From: Bipolaris cookei
Taxonomy: Eukaryota > Ascomycota > Dothideomycetes > Pleosporales > Pleosporaceae
Length of the DNA: 21,188 bases
Reading direction: 5' to 3'
Assembly: GCA_002286855.1 (NCBI GenBank)
Contig: NRSV01000165.1
Location: 1-21,188, forward strand
The notes below the pieces were generated by a model, which was not told where the DNA came from, ran no database searches, and was given only the letters and a program-made list of their open reading frames with translations. Positions 1 through 8,044 of this stretch are shown here, one piece after another (position 1 is the first letter of the stretch; each line of letters opens with the position of its first letter). The translations under genes were made by a program, and so were the position numbers.

Positions 1-1155
1 ATCCGATGCGCCACAGAGGTCTTTCTCCAACTTGCCAACTCCCGTCCCAAAGAGAAGAGCTTTGACGATGAGGTTTAGTATATGGCCAACGCAGCGAAGG
101 CGACTCTGCTGTGTGATTGTGGGGTACTGCTTTGCTAGTTCTCTAATACACGTATCATTATTGCTAGCATTGTCCATCATAAAGAAGCCAATGACAGCGG
201 ATATATCGTACACGTCGATGACCGCTGATAGCAGTTTCGCAATATTCTCTCTATAATGGGGGCCTTTTAGAGGCGGGAGGTCAAGAAGCGCTGTTTGCAG
301 CTTATATTTCTCGTTTAGGAAATGAGCAACAACTGCCACATAGTTCGTTCCTTCCTCAGACGTCCATGCATCAGTTGAGATATGGATCTTGCTTTTTGCA
401 AGATGAAGCCTTTCCTTCAACCAAGCACATCTCCCAGTATCACCGTCCCACATCTCTTTGACCCAGGTACTAAGAGTCGATGGGCTCTTGGGTGGTACTT
501 TATCGATATCCTCTAGGCAGCTAGCAAACATATTACGAGTGCGTTGGTGTGTCGCTTGTCGAAAGGTCAAGTCAAGATCAACAACCCAGTCAATGAACTC
601 TTTCTTGGACTGAGAGTCGTTAAACATCAAGCGCCGGCCTCCAAGGTATGCTATCGAGCTCGTTGCTCCCTTGGCTATATCGAACGGGTTTAACGTTATC
701 ATTTTGTAACCGAATTCTTCAAGTTTGTGGTGATTCTTTAGGTGATACATGATACTAGTAGTACTCTCACTACTATACAGTGCAGAATCATGATGGCCAC
801 TGATATGGCAGTATTTGCAGAGCCAGAACTTGTTGTCTCTATCCGTTGTGAGCTGCGCTCCGTGGTTGTAGATTGGCGAGGGCTGGGTTTTAGAGTTGAG
901 AGCCCGCTTACGAGGCTGACGATATCGAATCGACGGCAACACCTTCCTTTCATAGCGAATTCTGTCCCAGTCAATGGGGAAAGGGCATTGAGTAGATGTC
1001 GGCAGCTCCCTTTCGAAGGTAGCAGCAGTGTTAGTTGAAACAGAACTTGACGTCTCTATACTTTCTAGGTTATAGGTAAGGGATTCAGAGGGAGTTCTAA
1101 GTAGAGAGGAACCCGTGGATTCTTCACGAGGCAGGAAAAATGAGTGGGTAGGCAT
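1..1155 (-). CDS. hAT-family transposase, N-terminal 385 codons, runs off left edge
   Basis: An uninterrupted minus-strand frame starts at ATG 1155 and is still open at base 1, so the C-terminus, including the hAT dimerisation domain, lies outside. It has a BED-type zinc finger (CKYC followed about 25 residues later by HLKNHH), then the hAT RNase-H-like core: first catalytic Asp about residue 262 in STDAWTS, second about residue 328 in MDNASNND, then the hAT Cys-x2-His motif in RLRCVGHILNL. A cut-and-paste transposase of the fungal hAT superfamily is clear. The N-terminal 80 residues are Ser/Thr-rich and probably disordered. No stop or frameshift is visible, unlike most other transposase copies here, so this copy may be intact; that depends on sequence beyond the edge. 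The start is the first Met in frame; an upstream exon is not excluded. Confidence 0.9.
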   Translation of the reverse strand, partial: MPTHSFFLPREESTGSSLLRTPSESLTYNLESIETSSSVSTNTAATFERELPTSTQCPFPIDWDRIRYERKVLPSIRYRQPRKRALNSKTQPSPIYNHGAQLTTDRDNKFWLCKYCHISGHHDSALYSSESTTSIMYHLKNHHKLEEFGYKMITLNPFDIAKGATSSIAYLGGRRLMFNDSQSKKEFIDWVVDLDLTFRQATHQRTRNMFASCLEDIDKVPPKSPSTLSTWVKEMWDGDTGRCAWLKERLHLAKSKIHISTDAWTSEEGTNYVAVVAHFLNEKYKLQTALLDLPPLKGPHYRENIAKLLSAVIDVYDISAVIGFFMMDNASNNDTCIRELAKQYPTITQQSRLRCVGHILNLIVKALLFGTGVGKLEKDLCGASD

Positions 1156-1465
1156 GTTTAGTCTGGAGTCTGCCGGTTTCGTACGTAGAGGCTGCAGGCG
1201 CCAGAGTTTTTAACAGTAAATCTCAAGAGCAGCAGCTTTTCAACCAATTAGAGCGTTTCGGCTGATAGTTCTTCCTAGTCCGACGCCCCCTAAAAAAACT
1301 CTGTCGCCTAATGCGGTAAGGTCGTCAACTAACTTCGAGTTGACTTAAGCAATGCGAGATCCCTCACTTATGGTTGCTCGGAAAGACGTTTACTCGTGGT
1401 TGCTTGTTACGTAATCAACCAAAGTCAACCAACCAAGCCAAGTTACTTGGTTATTGGATACACTG
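1..1465 (-). mobile_element. hAT element A, right terminus at about 1465
   Basis: The 310 bp upstream of the transposase start end in a sequence whose reverse complement begins CAGTGTATCCAATAACC, a typical hAT terminus (CAGTG...). Just inside are many TTGGTTG-type subterminal repeats (about 1415-1455), including the odd-length palindrome CCAAGTTACTTGG at 1438-1450; such repeats usually bind hAT transposase. If the end is right, the 8-bp target duplication is CAATTACG at 1466-1473. The other end is outside the window, so neither terminus nor duplication can be confirmed. Nothing else is seen in 1156-1505. Confidence 0.55.
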
Positions 1466-1505
1466 CAATTACGACACTAAGACTGTGAGGGAGATGGCAA
1501 TAAGT

Positions 1506-3045
1506 CTAGGGTAGGTACCTTGTGCTACCATTAAGAAACGCGCTAAAGGCAGAGGCAAACGCTTTGCAAATTTGTGTCTTCGGTTCTGCGCAGATGTGGT
1601 GGGAAAAGTAGTGGACCACGTACCAGCGTGTGGTCTCATTCGCAAAGAACGTCTTGCCAACAGTTTCGGTGTCTGCAACGCCGATGTCGAGGCGAACGCC
1701 AACCTCGAGAGACTCGAAGATGAGCATGCTTTCGGGCCGCGCGTAGCGCCTCAAATATGAAAAGTGCAAACTCAACGAGATGTGTTCGTTGTAGTGGAGA
1801 CTCTAGGTCGCTTATGACAAACTGCCGTGCTGCTAGTGCTTGGGTATCTGGGTGGAACGCAGTTTTTGCAATGTTAATAACCTTACCGATTCGACTGCGG
1901 ATACCCTGTTCACTCGGTTTAGTCACGATGAAAACTCGAAACTCGCAACTCGGGAGCGACTGAACGAATGCTTGATGGAACCAATGTGCTGAAAGATCAG
2001 CGCTGTCTGCTTGCTTTTTAGACGGATTTTGCGCTTTTTGTGGCTTTTTTCTCCGACGCTTGACTTTCTGCGACGAGACTTCCAACGCATGCACCTCTCG
2101 ACGACAGGTAAGTTGATGTTGCTCTCCACGCTTCCGCACATAGACGTGTGTAGCGCAGCCACTCTTGGTTCTTTTCTGTACCGTTTGATCATTGTTCTCG
2201 AGCGAGCATCGGCAATGACCATAACATGTCTTCGGCCGATAGGAGAACCTATCCGGGGATGACTTGGCTATATCGTCTAAGACTTGGATGTCTCCTAGCT
2301 TATCTCTCTCCTGCCGCACTTCGTGCTCATTCGGATAAGCGCGGAAGAATATTAAATGAATGTCTTTTAGTAGTCGTACCGCACTGTATATTTCGTCGAG
2401 GCTGGGATTGGCAGGCTCGTTGGTGGTCCAGTGCAGAAACGAAACACTGCGTAGCAGCTCATTATTTTCATCTGTACAGGAGCTGTAGAGCAGCTTTCCC
2501 AAAAGTTGTTGATCTAGCCAGTCGCATGAATGTCCCTCGACGGAAAACAAGTTCTTTGCTTCCGCTTGTGCGGCTAGAAGCGTGACCAGACCCTGATGTA
2601 TATAGTAGCCTGCATTACTCGAGACGACTGTGTTGCGCAAGGTCATCGAATAGGCTTGCATCAGCCAGGGATTGTGATCCAGGATTTTGTAATCATCAAA
2701 GAAAACCTGAATCGCGAGAGTAGTAGTTTCTTCTAGTGTATTTTCGTCCGGGAAAGTAATCCATATCAGCTTCTGATATGGCTCTGGTGGGTCAAGGGAA
2801 GATAGGGGCGCTGATGCTTGCGAAGGTAATGGAAATTGGCCTGCTACGTCGAGACTGTTATACTGACTCTGAGAAAGTCTTGCCTATTTGCGCCTCTCTT
2901 TTTGTTTGATTCTCTTTATCTTGAGATATTTTTCACACAGGTCACTGGGTAATTGGGGTGCCTTGTTATATTTGAAATTGGCACTACAGCACCCCTCATC
3001 ACGGCTGTGATCCTTGAGTCACTTGCGATAATTCTCGCGTTGTTT
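1506..3045 (-). pseudogene. Broken conserved-type fungal protein, possibly ATP-grasp-like
   Basis: One minus-strand reading frame can be followed from about 3045 to 1740, interrupted by TGA at 3021-3019 and TAG at 2886-2884, then continues after a one-base shift near 1725-1745 in a second frame that ends with TAG at 1506. The longest clean stretch is 2661-1636 (341 aa), but its last 35 residues are out-of-frame; the true C-terminus has ESLEVGVRLDIGVAD, FFANETTRWYVVHYFS and AEPKTQICKAFASAF. A basic linker (KVKRRRKKPQKAQNPSKK) lies mid-protein, followed by WFHQAFVQSLPSCEFRVFIV. The pattern of a lysine-bearing strand (QKRTKSGCATHVYV), an EFRVF strand and an acidic/Asn-containing C-terminal strand recalls ATP-grasp-like fungal hypothetical proteins, but this is a resemblance, not an identification. 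The 5' end is not resolved. The hAT A element ends only about 40 bp beyond its stop. Confidence 0.55.
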
Positions 3046-3205
3046 ACCCTCTATTTCTTCTTAACCCTAGAGAGGTGTTACGAGATGCTAGGAGCACGAA
3101 TCCAAAAGCTTTGGGAAGCGTTGGTGAATTGCTACGTACACTATCTGTGAAGACTCAAGACGTTGCGCAAGGAATCAGAACAGAAATTCGTCAACAGAAT
3201 ATATG
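3020..3205 (+). other. Short open frame with coding-like composition, origin unknown
   Basis: A plus-strand frame through 3020-3205 reads NPREVLRDARSTNPKALGSV, then ELLRTLSVKTQDVAQGIRTE: amphipathic, charged, helix-like and unlike random translation. It begins after an in-frame TGA near 3017 and has no convincing start. It overlaps the ill-defined 5' end of the minus-strand pseudogene, and both cannot be coding. It may be a fragment of a retroelement Gag-like protein. I do not recognise it. Confidence 0.25.
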
Positions 3206-3207
3206 TC

Positions 3208-3530
3208 GCACGCGTAGGTGCGGTGAGAAAATGGAGGTTTTTGTTTGTTGCACGCGTACGTGCGGTGAATTGATGAGTGTATTGTGTGTCTTGTATGTAT
3301 GATCTTCTTCTTTTTCTTTGATGTTGTGCTCTCTACAACTGTCTTTTGTACACGACCATTGCAGGGGCTTGTTACATGTAGAATATCGACATACATCGGC
3401 TGTAGCCCATGCCGATATATCCTGGCATAGTGTTGGCCGTAATTCATGCCGATATGTCCTGGCAAAACATCGGATGTAACTCATATCGATATATCCTTGC
3501 ATAGTCTGCGACAATATATCATGGGTGGCT
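3208..3530 (+). repeat. Degenerate LTR-like fragment with 38-bp internal units
   Basis: This stretch aligns by eye with the solo LTR at 7149-7417 (opposite orientation): GGTGAATTGAT near 3264, a GTTGTG segment, GGCTTGTTACATGTA at about 3366, then three units of about 38 bp (3396-3510) sharing CGGCTGTA and CATGCCGATATATCCTGGCA cores. A 19-bp direct repeat (GCACGCGTASGTGCGGTGA) occurs at 3208-3226 and 3250-3268. No clear termini or target duplication were found, so it is probably an old, truncated relative of that LTR family. Open frames listed across it are low-complexity by-products of the repeat units. Confidence 0.5.
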
Positions 3531-3630
3531 AGCGTACGTGTAGTACCTCGGTAGCACTCAGCCAATCAGCAGCAGAATCCAGGTGTTATGGTAACCCGGT
3601 GGTTACCGTGACAAGAGGGTATGATAGCAC

Positions 3631-3690
3631 GTGAGGCGGGACGTGAGGCGGGACGTGAGGCGGGACTTGAGGCGGGACGTGAGGCAGGGA
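3631..3690 (+). repeat. 12-bp minisatellite, five copies
   Basis: Five head-to-tail copies of GTGAGGCGGGAC. Copies 1-3 are identical, copy 4 differs at its first base (TTGAGG...), and copy 5 ends GCAGGGA. No gene overlaps it. It sits between the LTR-like debris and the pogo fold-back element; the remaining 3691-4010 shows no gene or element I can recognise. Confidence 0.9.
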
Positions 3691-4012
3691 GGTAATGAAG
3701 CTATGCTATTACAGTACTAGTATAGCACTATGAGCCAATCATATTTGCTGGAGTTTTTAGCGGGTCGCTAAACCTGCCTTTGTCCAGATAGCTCCAGCAA
3801 GGTACTTTAGCTTGGCGACTCGTTTAACATTTAGTACGATATACAAATGGTTTACTACCAACTGCCCAGCATCAGGTAAATCACGGAAGCAGGCCATATA
3901 GTCTAATTCTCGCGCTCATCGAGCATTTTTCAACTACTCTTGTACATACTTGTCTGTCCGTGTCTTATCTTAGGAACAAAGACTGCGCCTTTATTAAACA
4001 CTGCGATTGGTA

Positions 4013-4044
4013 CCGTGCCTGCGCGCACAACGCCCCACGAACAC
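4013..4044 (+). repeat. Isolated pogo terminal-repeat remnant
   Basis: After TA at 4011-4012, CCGTGCCTGCGCGCACAACG and the following CCCCACGAACAC closely match the left end of the pogo element at 10778 (CCGTGCCCACGCGCGCAACG, then repeated CCCCACG...AACACC). No matching right end is found nearby. It is probably a remnant of an element of that subfamily into or beside which the fold-back element at 4047 was inserted. Confidence 0.5.
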
Positions 4045-4133
4045 TACAGTATCCGTGCGCCAGATGAACATGGTCACCAGTTGAGCACCCCAACAACAAC
4101 AACCCAACTTCAACGCGTCATAACTCAACCAAT

Positions 4134-4944
4134 ATGGACCCAATTCAAGAAGCGATTGCATAAATCGAATTGCGTAATCCAGGAGATGAATTCTCGTACA
4201 AAAAATTGCTAAAAAGTATAGCGTTAACCGCTTTACGCTAATGAGACAGCACAAATACGAAAACGAGGCCTATGGCGTACGCAACCAATCCCTCCACCAA
4301 GAACACAAAGCCGAGCTTGTACGATACATCAAAACGCTTACTAAACGACGTTTACCACCTACGAGAACAATGGTACAGCAATTTGCCAGTGAGTTGGCTG
4401 GCAAACAGGTCTCCGAAAGCTGGGTTTCCCGGTTCCTCCGCCGGCATCCCAACCATCTCATCTCTCGCTCGGGCAAAGCCATGGCCAAGGAGCGGACCAA
4501 AGCTGATTCAGGAGCCAATTACAGCTTGTATTTCAAGCTTTTACATGAAAAGATTGAGGAGTATAACATACAGCCGATCCATATATTCAATATGGACGAG
4601 AAGGGGTTTCAACTTGGCCGAGTTGGCAGAACAAAGCGTATATTTGACAAAAGACTCTACGAGCAAAAAGGAGTACGGCAAGCACTTGAAGATGGCTCAA
4701 CCGAGTGGATAACCGTGTTAGCTTGTATTTGTTCGGATGGCAAAGCTTTGAGTCCTACACTCATCTTCCAGGGAGCCAACGGAGCTGTTCAATCAAGCTG
4801 GGCTGATGCTATACAAGCAGGGGACCACTCAGCATTTGTCACCTCATCTCCCTCTGGCTGGACCAACAACGATATTGGGATGGCTTGGCTTAAGGGGGTG
4901 TTTGAGAGAGAAACTAGACGGCATGCTTTTACTGGGTATCGATT
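4134..4944 (+). pseudogene. Pogo/Fot1-like transposase, 5' half, inactivated
   Basis: Starts MDPIQEAIA with TAA at 4161-4163. A one-base deletion in the A-run at 4200-4205 then shifts the frame, after which a clean stretch runs from 4217 onward (247 codons from the ATG at 4241). Visible parts are the N-terminal helix-turn-helix (psq-like), a CENP-B/Tc5-type DNA-binding region (SESWVSRFLRRHPNHLISR), and the start of the DDE domain with first catalytic Asp in FNMDEKGFQLG. SSPSGWTNNDIGMAWL follows, and the copy stops at HAFTGYRL, just before the expected DGH motif holding the second Asp. It cannot encode an active enzyme. The copy ends where it meets the inverted copy. Confidence 0.85.
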
Positions 4945-5319
4945 ATCGGCGTTGCAACGTAGTTTGCTCATCCCCTTGCTGTAGCCAGAGATAAAATGGT
5001 TGGGGTGTCGGCGGATGAACCGGGAAACCCAGCTTTCTGAAACCGCTTTTCCAGCCAAATCTGAAGCAAAGCGTTGTATCATTTCCCTCGTAAGTGGTAA
5101 ACATCGTTCGGTAAGCGTATCAATGTATTGTACAAGCTCAATTTCGTGTTGTGGATGAAGGGAGAGGTTGCGCAAGCAATAGGCCTCGTTATCGCCACGG
5201 TGGCGTCTCATCAGCGTAACGCGGTTAACTCCAAATCTTTTTGCGACTTTGCGGTACGAGAAATTATCTCCAGCTTCATGCGATTCCAAATATTCAATCG
5301 CTTCTTGAATCGGTTGCAT
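4945..5319 (-). pseudogene. Pogo/Fot1-like transposase, N-terminal third, truncated
   Basis: ATG 5319 opens an uninterrupted frame MQPIQEAIEYLESHEAGDNF with the psq-type helix-turn-helix (FSYRKVAKRFGVNRVTLMRR) and the CENP-B-like segment (SESWVSRFIRRHPNHFISG). Real homology ends at about KLRCNADN (residue 125). The remaining residues of the open frame, to 4789, are just the antisense of the neighbouring copy. It retains only DNA-binding parts and no DDE residues. A protein with just the DNA-binding domain could in principle compete for terminal repeats, but there is no evidence of expression. Leader and TIR are 5320-5409. Confidence 0.8.
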
Positions 5320-5411
5320 GGTGGTTGAGTTATGACGCGTTGAAGTTTTGTTGTTTTGTGGTGGGGGTGGTTCAACTGGCGACGTGGTTCATCTGGTGCA
5401 CGGGCACTGTA

Positions 5412-5699
5412 GGTGGCATCCGGATTTTAGGAGCAGGCCGAGATTCCATCGAGGAACAACACACCAACTAGGCTCTAGCCTATCACAGGTGCTTGAACTT
5501 AAGGCTGCTGTCGAAATAAATTCCAAGCCATCTAACTAGCTCCTTAGACTGTACTATTTCCTGAGTAGGCAGAGTAAGTACTCTGCTTTGATATTTTCTA
5601 GATCTGGTTCAGTTAACTAGTTCAGTCTTTGAGCTATCGAATTGGAAAATACTACTTACTCTAATATCAGTCGAAATAATGCCCACTATCATCTTCAAC
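5412..5699. other. No recognisable gene
   Basis: Between the fold-back element and the hAT relic there is AT-richer sequence without a convincing open frame, terminal repeat or tandem array. It may include the eroded 3' part of the adjacent hAT relic. Confidence 0.5.
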
Positions 5700-6318
5700 A
5701 TCCTGAGAGTCACCTTCCGACCGTAGGATTCCAATTAAGTCCATCCCGTTCTCATGGAGAGGCCGTATGAATCCTTGACGCAGCCAACGGCCCGTACATT
5801 CAATCATCTCGATAGTTTGCTGTAATATATCAGACCATAGTGGGCCATGAGGTGATGAAGGAGTCTTTGATGTATGGGTTACACGCGAGAGCTGGTTGTT
5901 TAAACTCATTTCATTCAACAGCCGAAAAGGGTACTCTTCGACGCGTGAGTATACTGATCAATGCTTCCTGATATACTTGCGGGTTGAAGGCATTTCGAAT
6001 CGCATCCTCGCTTGCTATAGAGCGATAATGCGTGGAGATTGAGCGCTAGGTACCCGATACGGAACTGGTGGATCTGGATGCGACGGTATGATTATTTCTG
6101 ACGTGATTGGCAGCATTTACCTTGTGGTCCTATCGTTTATCTCGACACACGGTACAAGCATAGAAGGTTTTACCTCCAGACTTGCGTCCGCGTGTATTTG
6201 AACGCTCCTTCCTAATCTCTATAATTGAGAAGAAGTTTGGCGGTAATCCATTGACAACTTGGAGGGTTTCCGTAGCATTAATAATATAGGATGTGCTAGA
6301 TGACGTTTTGATAGTCAA
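5700..6318 (-). pseudogene. Relic hAT transposase N-terminal half with seven in-frame stops
   Basis: One single minus-strand frame (codon starts at multiples of 3) reads through 6318-5700 with stops at 6132, 6048, 5913, 5832, 5802, 5754 and 5712. Ignoring the stops, it shows a BED-like finger (YACTVC ... NHVRNNH at about 6150-6080), then a fungal hAT signature: ASEDAIRNAFNPQVYQEAL, SILTRRRVPFSAVE, LACNPYIKDSFITS. No length-changing mutation is needed, so decay is by substitution: four or more stops are compatible with Trp, Gln or Arg codons changed by transitions. Catalytic and dimerisation parts are absent. Other open frames over this region (5667-5918 minus) are shadows. Confidence 0.75.
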
Positions 6319-6403
6319 AAGATAAGTTTTGAACTTGGTATAATGCTTTAAGACCGATATCGAGGGACTTCAAAGATTTTTCTATTGCCAAGGCTGGAAA
6401 CCC

Positions 6404-6458
6404 CGTTTAACCGTATAAACAGTTGTCGAATGTCTATAAACGGTTAAATGGTTAAACG
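6404..6458. repeat. Short inverted repeat, possible hAT subterminal region
   Basis: CGTTTAACC at 6404-6412 is the reverse complement of GGTTAAACG at 6450-6458, with related TATAAAC and CGGTTAAAT motifs between. Clusters of such motifs are typical of hAT subterminal regions, and this one lies upstream of the hAT relic, but no terminus or target duplication could be assigned. Confidence 0.4.
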
Positions 6459-6554
6459 AACATAAACGATTTAAATGAAATGAACGAACAAATAAACGAA
6501 CTGAAGTGTCCATGTATGTACATAGGTTCGATCCTTCGAAACAATGTCTCAATA

Positions 6555-6719
6555 CTATCGTTCGCCCTGCAACAGTTCGTCGGAGCCTGCTTCGTCTGGC
6601 TCGAACTGCCAGTTGGCTACTCTCTGCTGCCATTGCTGCTGTAGCGTTTCTACCTGCTCGGTCACCTTGGCTACCCTAGCAAGTTCCGGCTGGTTGTACT
6701 TTAGATTGCCATCGGGCAT
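6555..6719 (-). other. 54-codon open frame, possible C-terminal protein fragment
   Basis: From ATG 6719 to TAG 6555: starts MPDGNLKYNQPELARVAKVT, then a Gln-rich helix (EQVETLQQQWQQRVANWQF) and an acidic tail. The frame continues upstream of the ATG (ESHDAVLNK) as far as TAA at 6749, and DLRED beyond it. Composition is coding-like, suggesting the C-terminus of a coiled-coil protein of unknown family, but no partner exon is visible. The overlapping plus-strand open frames look like shadows. Nothing else is seen in 6750-6940. Confidence 0.3.
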
Positions 6720-7042
6720 CTTGTTAAGTACTGCATCGTGCGATTCTTAATAACCGTCCTCGCGCAAATCTTATCTTTGGCTCAAAGCATCCACTGCTCC
6801 GCTGAGCGTGTAAGGGTGCGATGGGTTAATCATAAGTGCAAGGTAAACGGTGATGACTTCGACAAAGAGCTATCCACCTCTTTGTGCGGTCGTTTATTTA
6901 CCTATTCGGACAAAGATTACTGTCCATGCGCAGTCATCGAACCAGTACAGTCAACGAGCCACCCTACCAATATGAGACGATAAAAAAGATAAGGTTATTG
7001 AGCCACCCTGTCGGAATCGATTAGGATTCGAACGAGTCCTAC

Positions 7043-7108
7043 TGATAAGCGAAACTGATTGGTTGACACGAGCAGTCGCAGGGACGTCGTTGTCCCTGCT
7101 GCTTATCA
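7043..7108. repeat. Nested hairpin
   Basis: Inner arms GCAGGGAC (7078-7085) and GTCCCTGC (7092-7099) with a 6-base loop. Outer arms TGATAAGC (7043-7050) and GCTTATCA (7101-7108) are perfectly complementary but the left side carries a 27-base bulge. Function unknown. Confidence 0.5.
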
Positions 7109-7148
7109 AATCGTGCGTCTGCATCCGTGCGCGCAGGCGCTGTACAGT

Positions 7149-7417
7149 TGTCAGATAACAGCAACCTAAGCCGCGCAACCCAGCCGACATTATGCCAGGA
7201 TATATCGACATGAATTACAGTCGATAGTATGCCAGGATGTATCGGCATGAATTACAGCCGACGTACGTTGATACTTACATGAAACAAGCACCTACCTAGG
7301 CAATAGCAAGACACTGCACATAAGTAATGGCAGAGAACAATCACAACAGCAGAGATCAATACAATTCAATTTTTCACAATCAATTCGCCGTCTTTGATAA
7401 CCCATAATAATCTGACA
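7149..7417 (-). mobile_element. Solo LTR A (269 bp) with 5-bp target duplication
   Basis: Flanked by perfect direct repeats ACAGT (7144-7148 and 7418-7422). In the minus orientation it starts TGTCAGATTATTATGGGTTA and ends GCTGTTATCTGACA, so it has the TG...CA ends and short terminal inversion (TGTCAGAT/ATCTGACA) of LTR retrotransposons. The interior has two and a part units of about 38 bp with TCGGCTGTAATTCATGCCGA and ATCCTGGCAT cores, like the debris at 3396-3510. The first 90 bp match the LTR at 10276 and the fragment at 16714. No internal retrotransposon genes are present, as expected after LTR-LTR recombination. The orientation is inferred from matching the other copies. Confidence 0.88.
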
Positions 7418-7422
7418 ACAGT

Positions 7423-8044
7423 ATTAGCTCGTTGACTGCGTACTGACAGTATGCCGAACGTCTGAGCGCTGCTTAGGAGCTACCCAAAGGGCGTCCAGTC
7501 TATCCCAGCTAGCTACCACGAAGGCTACAGGCCAAGTACTAACATTGAAGACTTCATCCTGTTACATACATATCTTGGAGGAAGACAAAAAGCTTTCTTT
7601 TACCGGATTCGACAATGCCAAACTACGCCCTAGGTCCAGCACGCAATATACCTTTTGATATGAAAAAGATACAAATGATGATGCATGGCCTTGATACTCA
7701 GTGGGGGGTGTCGGTTGAAATGGAGACAATCTTATCATGTCTCGAAACTCTAAATCCTTTGAAATATTGAGGGAATGATCAAGAGGATAACATGAAGTAT
7801 CACGAAATAAACCAAACTCAGGTATTCAACAGTCAACCGTACGCATATGCTGGATCTAGCTTGGAATGGATTATTCAATACTTTTTGAAGCCAGCCTGAA
7901 TGGGTATCTCCAGGATCGAGCTTTATTCATGCCTCACAGGAAGAAGAACGTCCAAAGAGCATGCGAAGATTTCAATAAATTTTATTCTTCAACGCCTTCG
8001 TCAGCCTTTTTTAACACAAGCCTCCAAGCTACCAGCCAGCTCCT
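7423..8044. other. Intergenic sequence 3' of the hydrolase gene
   Basis: No supported gene, terminal repeat or tandem array was seen. The plus-strand open frame starting at 7866 runs antisense into exon 3 of the hydrolase and is a shadow. The 3' untranslated region and polyadenylation site of the hydrolase should lie here, but I could not place them. Confidence 0.5.

Larger units (their letters stand above)
4047..5409. mobile_element. Fold-back chimera of two pogo/Fot1-like elements
   Basis: Both ends are pogo 5' ends. The left reads TA then CAGTATCCGTGCGCCAGATG; the reverse complement of the right reads TA then CAGTGCCCGTGCACCAGATG. The homology continues through the whole 5' leader (CTTCAACGCGTCATAACTCA in both) and the first half of two transposase genes that point at each other. 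The junction is near 4941-4945. TA dinucleotides at 4045-4046 and 5410-5411 fit the duplication expected for Tc1/mariner-pogo elements. It could therefore be a transposable non-autonomous unit of 1363 bp, or simply a rearrangement product. Confidence 0.6.
6943..7445. repeat. Inverted arms flanking the solo LTR
   Basis: CAGTACAGTCAACGAGC (6943-6959) is repeated in inverted orientation as GCTCGTTGACTGCGTACTG (7427-7445), differing by a 2-base indel. The solo LTR and the hairpin at 7043 lie inside. These could be ends of an older element disrupted by the LTR, but no target duplication was found. Confidence 0.4.

Noticed and set aside
1636..1740. C-terminal 35 residues of the 341-aa minus-strand frame
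   Set aside because: Arg/His-rich out-of-frame translation; the neighbouring frame holds the conserved-looking continuation.
3396..3510. Three 38-bp units resembling a CRISPR-like repeat array
   Set aside because: Units are contiguous with no unique spacers, recur inside a solo LTR, and the context is eukaryotic.
3175..3565. Two minus-strand open frames of 96 and 124 aa
   Set aside because: They translate the LTR-like repeat units; composition is repeat-driven and no family is recognisable.
4789..4944. C-terminal 50 residues of the inverted pogo frame
   Set aside because: They are the reverse strand of the neighbouring copy, read by chance beyond the junction.
5667..5918. 83-aa minus-strand open frame
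   Set aside because: It is in a different frame from the recognisable hAT relic covering the same bases; no domain of its own.
7020..7040. B-box-like motif (GTTCGAATCC on the minus strand) suggesting a tRNA or SINE
   Set aside because: No A-box, acceptor stem or cloverleaf can be built around it.
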